Positions 8,268-17,097 of a stretch of 64,000 nt of DNA are shown here, one piece after another. Origin of the DNA: CAVVAY01 sp963746465 (GTDB lineage Bacteria > Actinomycetota > Actinomycetes > JACCUZ01); NCBI GenBank assembly GCA_963746465.1, contig CAVVAY010000007.1:558001-622000 (forward strand). The letters run 5' to 3'. A program made the translations under genes and the position numbers. The notes under the pieces were generated by a model that was not told where the DNA came from, did not search any database, and saw only the letters and a list, made by a program, of their open reading frames with translations. Numbering within the stretch: the first letter of the stretch is position 1; every line of letters begins with the position of its first letter.

Positions 8268-10469
8268 ACCGCTTCATCCGCCGGATCGGCGACTTCAGCG
8301 CACGCAGGCCATGGACGACGATCGGCGCGTGGGCGGTCCTCGCCGCGCTCGTGGCGGTGCTCTCCGGCGCCGTCGGTGGCGCGTTCGCCGACGACTTCAG
8401 CGCACCGGGCAGCGAGAGCGCCGAGGCCATGGAGCTGCTCGAGGAACGCTTCCCGGCGGAGGCGGGCGGCACTGCGATCGCCGTGTTCGCGGCTCCCGAG
8501 GGCGCAGCAGGTGGCCGGCTTCCGGGTCGGCATCGAGTCGGCCCTGGCGCAGGTCGCGACGATCGACCACGTCGCCGCCGTGAGCGACCCGTTCGAGTCG
8601 GGCCGGGTGTCGGCCGACGGGCGGGTCGCGTTCGCGGAGATCGCGCTGGACGTGCCGTCGACCGAGTTCGGTCGTGACACCGCCACCGAGGTCGTGGCCG
8701 CCCTCGAGCCAGCCCGTTCCGGCGGTGTGCAGGCCGAGTTCGGCGGGGACGCCGCGTTCCTCAACGCCGAGAAGAAGTCCTCTCCGGCGGAGGCGGTCGG
8801 CCTTCTCGCCGCGCTCGTCATCCTTCTCGTCGCCTTCGGCACCGTCGTGGCCGCGCTGGTGCCGATCGTTCTCGCCCTGGTCGCCGTCGGCGTCGGTCTC
8901 GCTGGCATCGTGGTCCTGGCCGGCGGCCTGACGATCTCCACCGCCGCACCGAGCATCGGCGCCCTGGTCGGACTGGGCGTGGGCATCGACTACGCGTTGT
9001 TCATCGTCGCCAGGTACCGCGAGAACCGCACCGCGGGACAGGTCAACTCGCAGGCGCTGTCCGCGGCGATGGGCTCCTCCGGCACTGCGGTCTTCTTCGC
9101 CGGCGGCACCGTGGTCCTTGCGATGGCTGCCCTCGCGCTCACCGGCGTGGGCTTCCTCGCCTCCATCGGGCTCAGCACCTCGATCGTGGTGCTGTTCGCG
9201 GTGGCCACCGCCATCACGCTTCTCCCGGCACTTCTGACGTTGCTGGGCAACCGCATCGACGCGGGCCGGATCGTCGGCCGGCGTCGGGTCGCCAAAGCCG
9301 CCGAGGCCACCGCGTGGTGGCGGCTGGCGCACCGGATCTCGGCCCGGCCCTGGCCGTACCTGGTGGCGGGCACGCTCCTGCTCCTGACGCTTGCTGCCCC
9401 GGCGCTGTCGCTGGACACCGGTTTCCCGGACGCTGGTGACAACCCGAAGAGCCAGACCGAGCGGACGGCGTACGACATGCTCGCCGACGGCTTCGGCCCC
9501 GGCTTCAACGCGCCCCTGTCCGTCGTCCTCGACCTGCAGGACACCGGAGTCGGCGCCGACGACGTTCCCGAGCTGGCGGCGCAGATCGCGGCCGACCCGG
9601 GCGTCGCGGAGGTCGGCGAGCCGCGGGTCAGCGCCGACGGTGACACCGTGGTGCTCCCCACGCTCCCCACCACCGAGCCGTCCGACCCCGCCACCGTGCA
9701 GACGCTCGAGCGGATCCGCGCCATCACCCCCGCCGGTGTCTACGTGACCGGGGCGACTGCGCTGACCCTCGACCTGGACAAGCAGCTCACCGACACGCTG
9801 CCGCTGTTCATCGGCGCGATCCTGGCCACCTCGATCCTGCTGCTGATGATCGTGTTCCGGTCGGTCACCGTCCCGCTGAAGGCGGCGGTGATGAACTTGC
9901 TGTCCATCGGCGGCGCCTACGGAGTCGTGGTCGCGGTCTTCCAGTGGGGCTGGCTGGGTGGGGTGTTCGGCCTCGACGGCACCTACCGGATCGCCTCGCC
10001 GCTGCCGGTGATCTTCTTCGCCGTCCTGTTCGGGCTCTCGATGGACTACGAGGTGTTCCTCGTCTCCCGCATCCGCGAGGCCTACCAGCAGACCGGTGAC
10101 AACGCCGAGTCCGTCGCCCGCGGGCTGGCGTCCAGCGGACGGGTCATCACCTCCGGCGCGCTGATCATGGTCGTGGTGTTCCTCTCGTTCGTCACCGACC
10201 CCTCGCCGTTCGTGCAGATGATCGGGCTGGGGCTGTCCACCGCCATCGCGATCGACGCCACCGTCGTCCGCATGGTCCTGGTGCCGGCGACCATGGCGCT
10301 GATGGGCCGGGCCAACTGGTGGCTGCCCGGTTGGCTCGACCGGCTGCTTCCACACCTGAGCCTCGAGGCCGAGGAGCCCGTGCGCGAGGCCACCCCGGTG
10401 CCGGTGCCGGCCCAGGGCCAGGCACCGAGCTCACCGGTCCAGGAGGTGGAGGTCAGCAGCGCATCCTGA
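8264..10469 (+). CDS. MMPL-family RND transporter (frameshifted near 8505)
   Basis: A membrane transporter of about 735 residues, in the MMPL/RND family that exports lipids or drugs using the proton gradient. The N-terminal helix MNRFIRRIGDFSARRPWTT is read in one frame to about 8500. The body (QQVAGFRVGIESALAQV onward) follows after a +1 shift and includes the hallmark GLGVGIDYALFIVARYRE and, in the second repeat, LFGLSMDYEVFLVSRIRE. Two six-helix bundles with extracytoplasmic loops are evident. It is a paralogue of the transporter at 23993, sharing the C-terminal NWWLPGWLDRLLP-type tail. Its start overlaps the stop of the upstream small gene, and a strong hairpin follows. The single base difference is the only defect. 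Confidence 0.85.
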
Positions 10470-10484
10470 CCGGTGACACGAGGC

Positions 10485-10518
10485 GGCCCCTGCTGTGCAG
10501 CGATGCACGGCAGGGGCC
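10485..10518. terminator. Bidirectional stem-loop between MMPL gene and ABC permease
   Basis: GGCCCCTGC-type arms (10485-10498 with 10505-10518, one G-T wobble) enclose a 6-nt loop between two convergent genes. Confidence 0.7.
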
Positions 10519-10553
10519 CTCGCCGGTGTCGAGAAGATCCTGCCGTACGCCGG

Positions 10554-12131
10554 TCAGCGCAGGTCGCGGCGACGAAGCGCGACCATGCCTGCCGTGACGA
10601 GGACGGCGGCCACGGCGAGCTGCCCCAGCACCGGATCCCACGCGAACGACTCGGCGGGCACCGGCGCCAGGTGCGTGAACGGCGACAGGGCGACCAGCCA
10701 GCCAGGGAGCTGGAGCAGCTCGCCGAAGAAGAGCACGACCACGCAGAAGGTCAGCGCTGACCAGCCGATGCCGGCCCATCGTGCCGACAGCCCGTAGGCG
10801 AGCCAGGTCAGCGCGACCAGGACGAGCACCGGTGCGGCGTACGGCAATGTCGCCCCGAGCAGTCGACCGACGGCGGATCCGTCCCCGGTGACCATCTGGT
10901 ACCCGAGCCCGAGCCCGAGTCCGGCAGCGCCGACGACCACGACGGTGCCGCTCACGGTCACGGCCAGGTACGCCAGCCCCCAGCGCTGACGTGACAGTCC
11001 GGTCGCGAGCACCGACTCGACCCGTCCGTCCGTCTCCTCGCCCCGAGCCCGCAGCGCCGAGGAGATCGCGAAGCCGGCGGCGATCAGCGCGAGCATGGCC
11101 GCGGCGACGGCGTAGAAGGAGTCGACCAGCGACCCACCGCCCTGCTCGAACACGTCGTGCGAGAACTGCGAGTCACCCAGCAGGTCCTTCACGTCGTCAC
11201 CGATGGCGCCGTAGCCGATGCCGGTGAGGAACAGGGCGGCCGCCCAGCCTCCGACGCTCGCGCGTTGCTGCCGCCAGGCCAGGCCGAGCGAGCCCTGCAG
11301 CCGGTGCCCGGCGCGCGCCGGCCCGGGTCGCGACGCGACGATGCCGGAACCGATGTCGCGGAGCGCGAACAACCTCAGCGCCACGCCCATCAGGACCACG
11401 ACGGCGGCGACCGAGATCAGCGCCGGCCACCAGCGTTCGCCGGAGAAGGCGCGCATCGCCTGGCCCCAGCCGATCGGCGACGCCCATGACAGCGCACCGT
11501 TCCCGACGTCGCCGAGGGCGCGCAGGACGTAGGACGCGCCGATCACGACTCCGGTGATGCCGTACATCGCCCTGGTGCCTTCGGTGAGCTGCGCGGCGAC
11601 GAGCGCGACGGCTCCGAAGACGAGCCCAGCGAGGGCGGCTGCCAGCCCGAGGTTCACCGACCCGGCCACGGCCAGGCCATGGCCGATGAGACTCGCGGCC
11701 ACGAGGCCGCCGAGCAGGGCGTTGGCGACGAGGACCGTGAGTGCGGCGGCGACGATCGGCTCGGTGCGTCCGACCGCGCCGGCGCGGACCAGCTCGTCGC
11801 GGCCGCTCTCCTCCTCGGCGCGGGTGTGCCGTCCGACGAGGAACATGCTGAGCAACCCGGCGACGATCGCACCGAACGCCGAGGCCTGCCACGCCACCTG
11901 GCCGCCGACTGTGTTCAGTGCGCGCGCCGGGCCGGCCATCGCGATGAACGCCGCGTTGTCCGCCATGCTCGCCGCCGCCTTGTCGAACTCCGCCTGGGTC
12001 GGGTACAGGCCCTCGACGCTGACGGCCTGCGACCAGTAGAGAAGGGCCGCACCCGCGATCCACCACAGCAGCATCAGCCGATCGCGGCGCAGGTGGAAGC
12101 GCAGCAGCCGCGATGTGGCCCCCGACGTCAT
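10554..12131 (-). CDS. ABC-2-type exporter permease (polyketide/antibiotic exporter-like)
   Basis: A 525-residue integral membrane protein with roughly twelve hydrophobic segments arranged as two related halves. It matches the large ABC permeases annotated as exporters of polyketide antibiotics in actinobacteria. The N-terminus SRLLRFHLRRDRLMLLWW and a loop with EEESGRDELVRAGAVGRTEP (a typical ABC-2 motif; its counterpart in the second half reads RGEETDGRVESVLATGLSR) support this. The start ATG at 12131 overlaps the stop of the upstream ATPase gene (ATGA), so the pair is co-translated. Substrate unknown; efflux or self-resistance is the family inference. Confidence 0.85.
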   Translation of the reverse strand: MTSGATSRLLRFHLRRDRLMLLWWIAGAALLYWSQAVSVEGLYPTQAEFDKAAASMADNAAFIAMAGPARALNTVGGQVAWQASAFGAIVAGLLSMFLVGRHTRAEEESGRDELVRAGAVGRTEPIVAAALTVLVANALLGGLVAASLIGHGLAVAGSVNLGLAAALAGLVFGAVALVAAQLTEGTRAMYGITGVVIGASYVLRALGDVGNGALSWASPIGWGQAMRAFSGERWWPALISVAAVVVLMGVALRLFALRDIGSGIVASRPGPARAGHRLQGSLGLAWRQQRASVGGWAAALFLTGIGYGAIGDDVKDLLGDSQFSHDVFEQGGGSLVDSFYAVAAAMLALIAAGFAISSALRARGEETDGRVESVLATGLSRQRWGLAYLAVTVSGTVVVVGAAGLGLGLGYQMVTGDGSAVGRLLGATLPYAAPVLVLVALTWLAYGLSARWAGIGWSALTFCVVVLFFGELLQLPGWLVALSPFTHLAPVPAESFAWDPVLGQLAVAAVLVTAGMVALRRRDLR

Positions 12132-13033
12132 GACGCTGCTTCGTCGACCAGCTGGTCGCCGTAGTGCCGCAGGAAGAGCGCCTCCAGGGTCGGCGGCTGG
12201 CTGGTCAGGCTGCCGATGCCGAACCGCCCCAGTGCCTCGAGAGCCGCGCCGAGCGTCTCGGTGTCGACCTCGAAGACCGCTCGGTTTCCCTCGACGACCA
12301 GGTCGTGCACGCCGACGAGCCGGTCGAGCCCGGTCGGGGGCGTCGCCAGATCGGCCGACACCGACGTACGAGTGAGGTGGCGGAGCTCCGACAGCGTGCC
12401 GCGCTCCACGGTGCGGCCGGCCCGGATGATGCTCACCCGGTCGCACAGCCGCTCGACCTCGGCCAGGATGTGGCTGGACAGCAGGACCGAGCGACCCTCG
12501 TCCCTGAACTCGTCGATGCACTCCTGGAACACCGACTCCATCAACGGATCGAGCCCGGACGTCGGCTCGTCGAGCAGCAGCAGCTCGACGTCGGCCGCCA
12601 GGGCCGCCACCAGCGCGACCTTCTGCCGGTTGCCCTTGGAGTACGAACGACCCCTCTTGGTGGGGTCGAGCTCGAAGCGCTCGATGAGCTGCGTCCGGCG
12701 CTTGTCGTCCAGCCCGCCACGGAGCGCACCGAGCAGGTCGATGATCTCGCCACCGGACAGGTTGGGCCACAGGTTCACGTCGCCCGGGACGTAGGCCAGC
12801 CGGCGGTGGAGCTCGGTGGCCTGCCGCCAGGGATCCCCGCCCAGCAGCCGCGCGCTGCCGCCGTCGGCGCGCAGCAGACCCAGCAGCACCCTGATCGTGG
12901 TGGACTTGCCGGCTCCGTTGGGACCGAGGAACCCGTGCACCTCGCCACGGGCGACGGTCAGGTCCAGCCCGTCGAGCGCTGTCGTGCTGCCGAACCGCTT
13001 CACCAGCCCGGCGATGTCGATCACCGTGTCCAT
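12128..13033 (-). CDS. ABC exporter ATP-binding protein (DrrA-like)
   Basis: A 301-residue ATPase energising the permease encoded immediately downstream. Walker A GPNGAGKST lies near residues 36-44, the signature region reads YSKGNRQKVALVAAL (a variant of LSGGQ seen in this subfamily), and Walker B plus D-loop reads LLLLDEPTSGLDP. The C-terminal extension after residue 215 is typical of antibiotic exporter ATPases. It is divergent from a MarR-type regulator with a perfect palindrome in the 76-bp gap, so repression by that regulator is likely. The start ATG at 13033 gives MDTVIDIAGLVKRFG. Confidence 0.9.
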   Translation of the reverse strand: MDTVIDIAGLVKRFGSTTALDGLDLTVARGEVHGFLGPNGAGKSTTIRVLLGLLRADGGSARLLGGDPWRQATELHRRLAYVPGDVNLWPNLSGGEIIDLLGALRGGLDDKRRTQLIERFELDPTKRGRSYSKGNRQKVALVAALAADVELLLLDEPTSGLDPLMESVFQECIDEFRDEGRSVLLSSHILAEVERLCDRVSIIRAGRTVERGTLSELRHLTRTSVSADLATPPTGLDRLVGVHDLVVEGNRAVFEVDTETLGAALEALGRFGIGSLTSQPPTLEALFLRHYGDQLVDEAAS

Positions 13034-13054
13034 AGCCGTTCACGGTAGCAGATA

Positions 13055-13072
13055 TTTCACAACTTCGTGAAA
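13055..13072. promoter_or_regulatory. Palindromic operator TTTCAC-N6-GTGAAA
   Basis: A perfect inverted repeat is centred between the divergent ABC exporter and the MarR-type regulator gene, 38 bp upstream of the regulator start and 22 bp upstream of the ATPase start. The local DNA is unusually AT-rich for the window. The position fits autorepression plus repression of the exporter. Confidence 0.65.
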
Positions 13073-13097
13073 CACTGAAAGTTCGTGTAGCAACCTC

Positions 13098-13103
13098 TAG
13101 GAT
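13098..13103 (+). promoter_or_regulatory. Leaderless-type -10 box TAGGAT for the MarR-type regulator
   Basis: TAGGAT lies 6 nt before the ATG at 13110; the palindrome at 13055-13072 would sit just upstream of its -35 region. Confidence 0.5.
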
Positions 13104-13109
13104 CAGGTC

Positions 13110-13607
13110 ATGGCGGACGAGGTCGCGGAGTTCATCGAGGGCTTCGCGCTGATGCTGAACCAGGCCGGGATGCAACGGATGGCGGCCCGGGTCTTCGGCG
13201 CTCTGCTGGCAGCCGAGAGCGACGGCCTGACCGCGAAGGAGATCAGCGAGACGCTCCAGGTCAGCCCGGCCGCGGTGAGCGGCGCAGTCGGCTACCTCAC
13301 CCGGACCGGGCTCGCGAAGCGGGTGCGGGCGCCGGGCGGCCGGGTCGACCACTTCGCCGTCGACGGCACCACCTGGGCGGAAGCCGTCGCCATCGAGACC
13401 GACCGCCTGACCGAGATGGCCGGCTGGCTGGGCAAGGGCGCCGCGTCAGTGCCGTCTGACAGCCCCGCGCAGGCCCGGCTGGCGGAGACCCGCGACTTCT
13501 TCGAGTTCATCGCTGCCGAGATGCCCAAGCTCATCGACCGCTGGCGCGAGGCACAGGAGCGGGCTTCCACTCACCGCTCGTCGCCCGGGCCGCCGGTCCA
13601 CACGTAG
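13110..13607 (+). CDS. MarR/GbsR-type transcriptional regulator
   Basis: A 165-residue winged-helix DNA-binding protein. GLTAKEISETLQVSPAAVSGAVGYLTRTGLAKRV at residues 37-70 is the recognition helix-turn-helix plus the start of the wing (RAPGGRVDHFAVDG). The C-terminal helices, such as FFEFIAAEMPKLIDRWRE, would form the dimer interface. It probably binds the palindrome at 13055-13072 and controls the divergent ABC exporter and itself, relieved by the exported compound or an analogue. That wiring is inference from position; the fold assignment is direct. Its 3' end overlaps the convergent response-regulator gene by 37 bp. Confidence 0.85.
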   Translation: MADEVAEFIEGFALMLNQAGMQRMAARVFGALLAAESDGLTAKEISETLQVSPAAVSGAVGYLTRTGLAKRVRAPGGRVDHFAVDGTTWAEAVAIETDRLTEMAGWLGKGAASVPSDSPAQARLAETRDFFEFIAAEMPKLIDRWREAQERASTHRSSPGPPVHT

Positions 13608-14302
13608 CCGTTCTCCGGGCGGCCGGCCGTGCCGTACCTGGGCCGGACCTCGGCCAGCCCCATGACGGTCAGCTGCTCGAGGTACCGGCGCGAGCTGACC
13701 CGGGACAGCCCACAGTGCATCGCAGCCTCGCCGGCAGACAAGTCCCCCTCGGCGTCCTGGAGGGCCTCGGCGACGATCGAGAGCGTGTGCCGGGACAGCC
13801 CCTTCGGCAGGCTCTCGGCGGAGCCGACAAGCCGCGGGGCCGAGAGCAGGCGGTCCACGTCACCCTGGTCGCGCACGGTTCCCTGCTGCGCCGATCGTCG
13901 ACGAAGCTCGTACCGCTGCGCCGCGTAGCCGTGCAGCCGTTCCCGGAAGACCTGCAGGCTGAACGGCTTGATCAGGTAGTGCGCGACGCCGCCCGCCATC
14001 GCGGCGCGCACGGTGTCGACCTCCCGGGCGGCGGTGATGGCGATCACGTCGAGGTCATCTCCGCCCGGTCTCGCGCGCAACCGCCGCAGAACCTCGATAC
14101 CTGACATGTCCGGCAGGTGGATGTCCAGAAGGACGAGGTCGGGCCTGAGCTCTTCCACGGCGCGCAACGCCTGCCGGGCACTGTGCGCCTCCGCCACGAC
14201 CGAGAACTCCGGCATCGACTCGAGGTAGGCACGGTGCACCGAGGCGACCGCGAAGTCGTCGTCGACCACGAGCACCCGCAGCGGACTCCCCACGGTGGTC
14301 AC
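13571..14302 (-). CDS. CitB/DcuR-like response regulator of the tct system
   Basis: A 243-residue response regulator. The receiver has the acidic pair in VLVVDDDF (residues 13-15), the phospho-acceptor Asp60 in LVLLDIHLPDMSG, and the conserved Lys in YLIKPFSLQVF. The C-terminal half carries a CitB-type winged helix (LSAGEAAMHCGLSRVSSRRYLEQL), not a LuxR type. The likely start is GTG 14302, which overlaps the kinase stop (GTGA). Together with the kinase it should sense an extracellular di- or tricarboxylate and activate tctCBA, which diverges on the other side of the kinase. Its probable binding site is the tandem repeat at 15946-15981. Confidence 0.85.
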   Translation of the reverse strand: MTTVGSPLRVLVVDDDFAVASVHRAYLESMPEFSVVAEAHSARQALRAVEELRPDLVLLDIHLPDMSGIEVLRRLRARPGGDDLDVIAITAAREVDTVRAAMAGGVAHYLIKPFSLQVFRERLHGYAAQRYELRRRSAQQGTVRDQGDVDRLLSAPRLVGSAESLPKGLSRHTLSIVAEALQDAEGDLSAGEAAMHCGLSRVSSRRYLEQLTVMGLAEVRPRYGTAGRPENGYVWTGGPGDER

Positions 14303-15909
14303 CGGGTCGCCGCTCGACCGGCAGTCTCGCCGGGTGCAGGCGACACCGGCGGCAGCATGACAGTGAACACCGCGCCGCCGCCGGGGCGTTCCGTGACGGT
14401 GATGGTCCCTCCGCGGCGGGTGACGATGCGCGAGACCAGGGCAAGGCCGATGCCGCGACCGTGGTGGTCCGAGGTCGGCACCTTGGTGGTGACGCCGGTG
14501 TCGAAGATGCGGTCGTCCAGCTCCGGTGGCACGCCGGGACCGTCGTCGGCGACCCGGATCTCCACGCCCTCCGCATCGGTGCACCGCACGAGCACGTCCA
14601 CGGTGCCTCCCGTCCCGGTCGCGTCGATGGCGTTGTCCACCAGGTTCCCGATGATGGTGATCACGTCGTCGGCGGTGCCATCGACGACCTCGGACTCCGG
14701 GTCGAGCCGGAAGGCCACGCCCCGCTCCCGCGCGGTGGCGGACTTGGTGACCAGGGCTGCTGCGACCGCCACGTCCTCCACCTCGCGCAGCGAGGAGCCG
14801 TAGGTGGTGCCGCTGCCGCCCCCGACGCGTTCGATGAACTGCACGGCCTCGTCATACCTCTCGAGGTCGATCAACCCGGAGACGACGTGCAGGTTGTTGG
14901 AGAACTCGTGGGCCTGGGCCCGGAGCGCATCGGTGATGTCGCGCTGCCCATCTAACGCGCGCAAGGCATCGAACAGCTCGGTCCGGTCTCGAAGAGTCAT
15001 CACCCGGCCGACCTCGCGGTCGCCTACCCTGGCAGCGCTGCTGTTGACGACCAGGAGGCGCTCCCCCGAGAGCACCAGCTGGTCGGTGAGATCTTCCGGG
15101 CTCACTGCCAGCGGCAGGAGGTCGTGAGCCTCGAGCACCTCGGCCGCAGGGCGGCCGCTCGGGTCGTGACTCAGGTCCAGGAGCCTCATGGCTTCATCGT
15201 TGACCAGCGCCAGGCGGCCCCGTGAGTCCAGCGCCACGACGCCTTCGCGGACGCCGTGCAGCATGGCGTCGCGGGTCTGCAGCAGCTCGGCGATCTCCTC
15301 CGGCTCCAGGCCGAAGATCCGCCGCCGGACGAGCCGGGTCACCACCACGGCACCGATCACGCCGACGAAGGCGGCGGCAACGAGCCACACCACCAGGCGC
15401 GGGACGACGTCGGCCTGCTCGGCGGCCAGCCGGCTCTCCAGCACGCCGACTGATACCACGCCAACCACCAACCCGCCCTGGTCACGGACCGGGACCTTGG
15501 CGCGCAGGGATGACCCGAGCGTGCCGGTCTCGGTGCCGACGAACTCATCGCCGGCCAGCGCAACGCTGGGGTCGGTCGAGACCCGACGCCCGATCTCAGC
15601 AGGGTCCGGGTGGGAGTAGCGGATGCCGTGTCGGTCGGTGAAGACGACGAACTCCGCCCCGGCCGAGACGCGGACCTGCTCGGCCAGGGGTTGCAGGGTG
15701 GCCGAGGGATCGACGCTGCGGTAGGCCGCCGTCACCTCGGGCAGCTCCGCCAGGCTGCGGGCGATGGTCAGCACCCGCCGGGCGTAGGTCTGCCGGATCT
15801 GGTCCTCCTGCAGGTGCGCAGCCAGGAACCCGGCGGCCACCAGGGTCGCCAGGACGATGGCCACCTGCATCGCCAGCAGCTGGACCGCCAGCGGGAAGGC
15901 GCGTCTCAT
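14299..15909 (-). CDS. CitA/DcuS-like sensor histidine kinase
   Basis: A 536-residue membrane kinase. TM helices lie at residues 8-30 and 172-193 and flank an extracytoplasmic PAS/Cache sensor domain (residues 31-171). A cytoplasmic PAS follows (about 213-320), then the phospho-acceptor box QAHEFSNNLHVVSGL with His334, which is the SpoOB/CitA type. The ATPase domain has the N-box NLVDNAIDA, G1 DDGPGVP and G2 HGRGIGLALV. In this family the sensor domain binds citrate or C4-dicarboxylates. I chose ATG 15909 because translation upstream is not conserved and the first TM helix begins there. Its partner regulator overlaps its 3' end, and tctCBA diverges upstream. Confidence 0.88.
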   Translation of the reverse strand: MRRAFPLAVQLLAMQVAIVLATLVAAGFLAAHLQEDQIRQTYARRVLTIARSLAELPEVTAAYRSVDPSATLQPLAEQVRVSAGAEFVVFTDRHGIRYSHPDPAEIGRRVSTDPSVALAGDEFVGTETGTLGSSLRAKVPVRDQGGLVVGVVSVGVLESRLAAEQADVVPRLVVWLVAAAFVGVIGAVVVTRLVRRRIFGLEPEEIAELLQTRDAMLHGVREGVVALDSRGRLALVNDEAMRLLDLSHDPSGRPAAEVLEAHDLLPLAVSPEDLTDQLVLSGERLLVVNSSAARVGDREVGRVMTLRDRTELFDALRALDGQRDITDALRAQAHEFSNNLHVVSGLIDLERYDEAVQFIERVGGGSGTTYGSSLREVEDVAVAAALVTKSATARERGVAFRLDPESEVVDGTADDVITIIGNLVDNAIDATGTGGTVDVLVRCTDAEGVEIRVADDGPGVPPELDDRIFDTGVTTKVPTSDHHGRGIGLALVSRIVTRRGGTITVTERPGGGAVFTVMLPPVSPAPGETAGRAATR

Positions 15910-15945
15910 CCGCTCATGGTGCCGCAGTGCGGTGTGAGCCGCACC

Positions 15946-15981
15946 ACGACCAATACGACCAGTACGACCGCTACGACCAGA
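15946..15981. repeat. Four tandem 9-bp direct repeats in the citA-like/tctC intergenic region
   Basis: Units ACGACCAAT, ACGACCAGT, ACGACCGCT and ACGACCAGA lie end to end in the 154-bp gap between the divergent kinase and tctC. The shared ACGACC core at 9-bp spacing suggests cooperative binding of the CitB-like regulator. The repeats themselves are read directly; the protein binding is inference. Confidence 0.7.
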
Positions 15982-16063
15982 GGCTGTCCCGCCGCCGGTC
16001 AGGCCACCTAACGTCCGGCGCGCCCGGAGGACGAAACCTCCGTGAAACGAAAGGGAATCTCTC

Positions 16064-17095
16064 ATGGCCTCATCTGCTCGCCGGGTCCCCTCGCTGGGCC
16101 GCCGCCGACGGCTCCTGACCGCGGTCATCCCTGTGGTCGTCGCCGGGCTTGCGCTGTCCGCCTGCTCGGACACCGTCGACAAGAGCAGCACTGACGGCGG
16201 GTCGTCCGACGCCGTCAGCCGTCTGCAGATCATGGCCCCGGCCGATCCCGGCGGTGGCTGGGACAGCACCGCGCGCGAGATGTCCACCGCCCTCAAGGGG
16301 GCAGGGCTGGCGAAGTCGACCACGGTCACTAACGTGCCCGGCGCCGGCGGCACGATCGGCCTGGCCCAGCTCGCGAACGAGAAGAGCGAGGACTACCTGA
16401 TGGTGATGGGGCTGGTGATGATCGGCGCGATCGAGACCAGCCAGTCGCCGACGACCCTGGACGACGTCACGCCGATCGCCCGCCTGACGGCCGAGGACGA
16501 GGTCGTGGTGGTCCCGGCGAAGAGCCCGTACAAGACCATCAAGGATCTCGGCGACGACCTCAAGGCGCGCGGTCGCAAGGTCGCCATCGCGGGCGGCTCC
16601 GCGGGTGGGACTGACCACATCGTGGCCGGCCTGCTCACCAAGGCGGCCGGGGCATCGCCGTCCGACCTGAACTACGTGGCCTTCTCCGGTGGCGGCGAGT
16701 CACTGGCTGCCCTGCTGGGCAACAAGGTGGCCGCCGGCATCTCCGGTGTGAGCGAGTACGCGGAGCAGATCAAGGCAGGCAAGCTGCGCGCTCTCGCGGT
16801 GGCCGGCCCGGAGCGGGTCGAGGGCGTCGACGCCCCGACGCTGAAGGAAGGCGGCTATGACGTCGAGCTCATCAACTGGCGAGGTGTCGTGGCGCCGAAG
16901 GGTTTGTCGAAGGAAGCCACCGACCGGCTGGTCGCCCTCGTCACCAAGATGCACGACTCGGCGGAGTGGAAGGACGCTCTCGCCACCAATGGCTGGACCG
17001 ACACGTTCCTGACGGGGGACGAGTTCACCTCGTTCATCAAGGATGAGGAGGCCACCACGTCCACGGTGCTGCAGGATCTCGGACTGGTCAGCTAG
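16064..17095 (+). CDS. tctC: Tripartite tricarboxylate transporter substrate-binding lipoprotein
   Basis: A 343-residue extracytoplasmic binding protein that captures a tri- or dicarboxylate for the TctBA membrane unit. A signal peptide with lipobox LSAC puts the lipidated cysteine at residue 34. The Bug/TctC fold is recognisable from MAPADPGGGWDSTAREM, TNVPGAGGTIGLAQL, AGGSAGGTDHIVAGLL and the C-terminal NWRGVVAPKGL. It is the first gene of the tctCBA operon, only 2 bp from tctB, and divergent from the sensor kinase that probably controls it. AACGAAAGGGA lies upstream as a ribosome site. The exact ligand is not determined. Confidence 0.92.
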   Translation: MASSARRVPSLGRRRRLLTAVIPVVVAGLALSACSDTVDKSSTDGGSSDAVSRLQIMAPADPGGGWDSTAREMSTALKGAGLAKSTTVTNVPGAGGTIGLAQLANEKSEDYLMVMGLVMIGAIETSQSPTTLDDVTPIARLTAEDEVVVVPAKSPYKTIKDLGDDLKARGRKVAIAGGSAGGTDHIVAGLLTKAAGASPSDLNYVAFSGGGESLAALLGNKVAAGISGVSEYAEQIKAGKLRALAVAGPERVEGVDAPTLKEGGYDVELINWRGVVAPKGLSKEATDRLVALVTKMHDSAEWKDALATNGWTDTFLTGDEFTSFIKDEEATTSTVLQDLGLVS

Positions 17096-17097
17096 CC

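Noticed and set aside
8397..10355. 652-codon antisense frame over the first MMPL gene
   Set aside because: Antisense to a gene with clear MMPL signatures; the translation has composition bias and no domain.
15946..15981. Possible CRISPR-like array
   Set aside because: Units are only 9 bp with no spacers, and no cas gene is nearby; it is a short tandem repeat.
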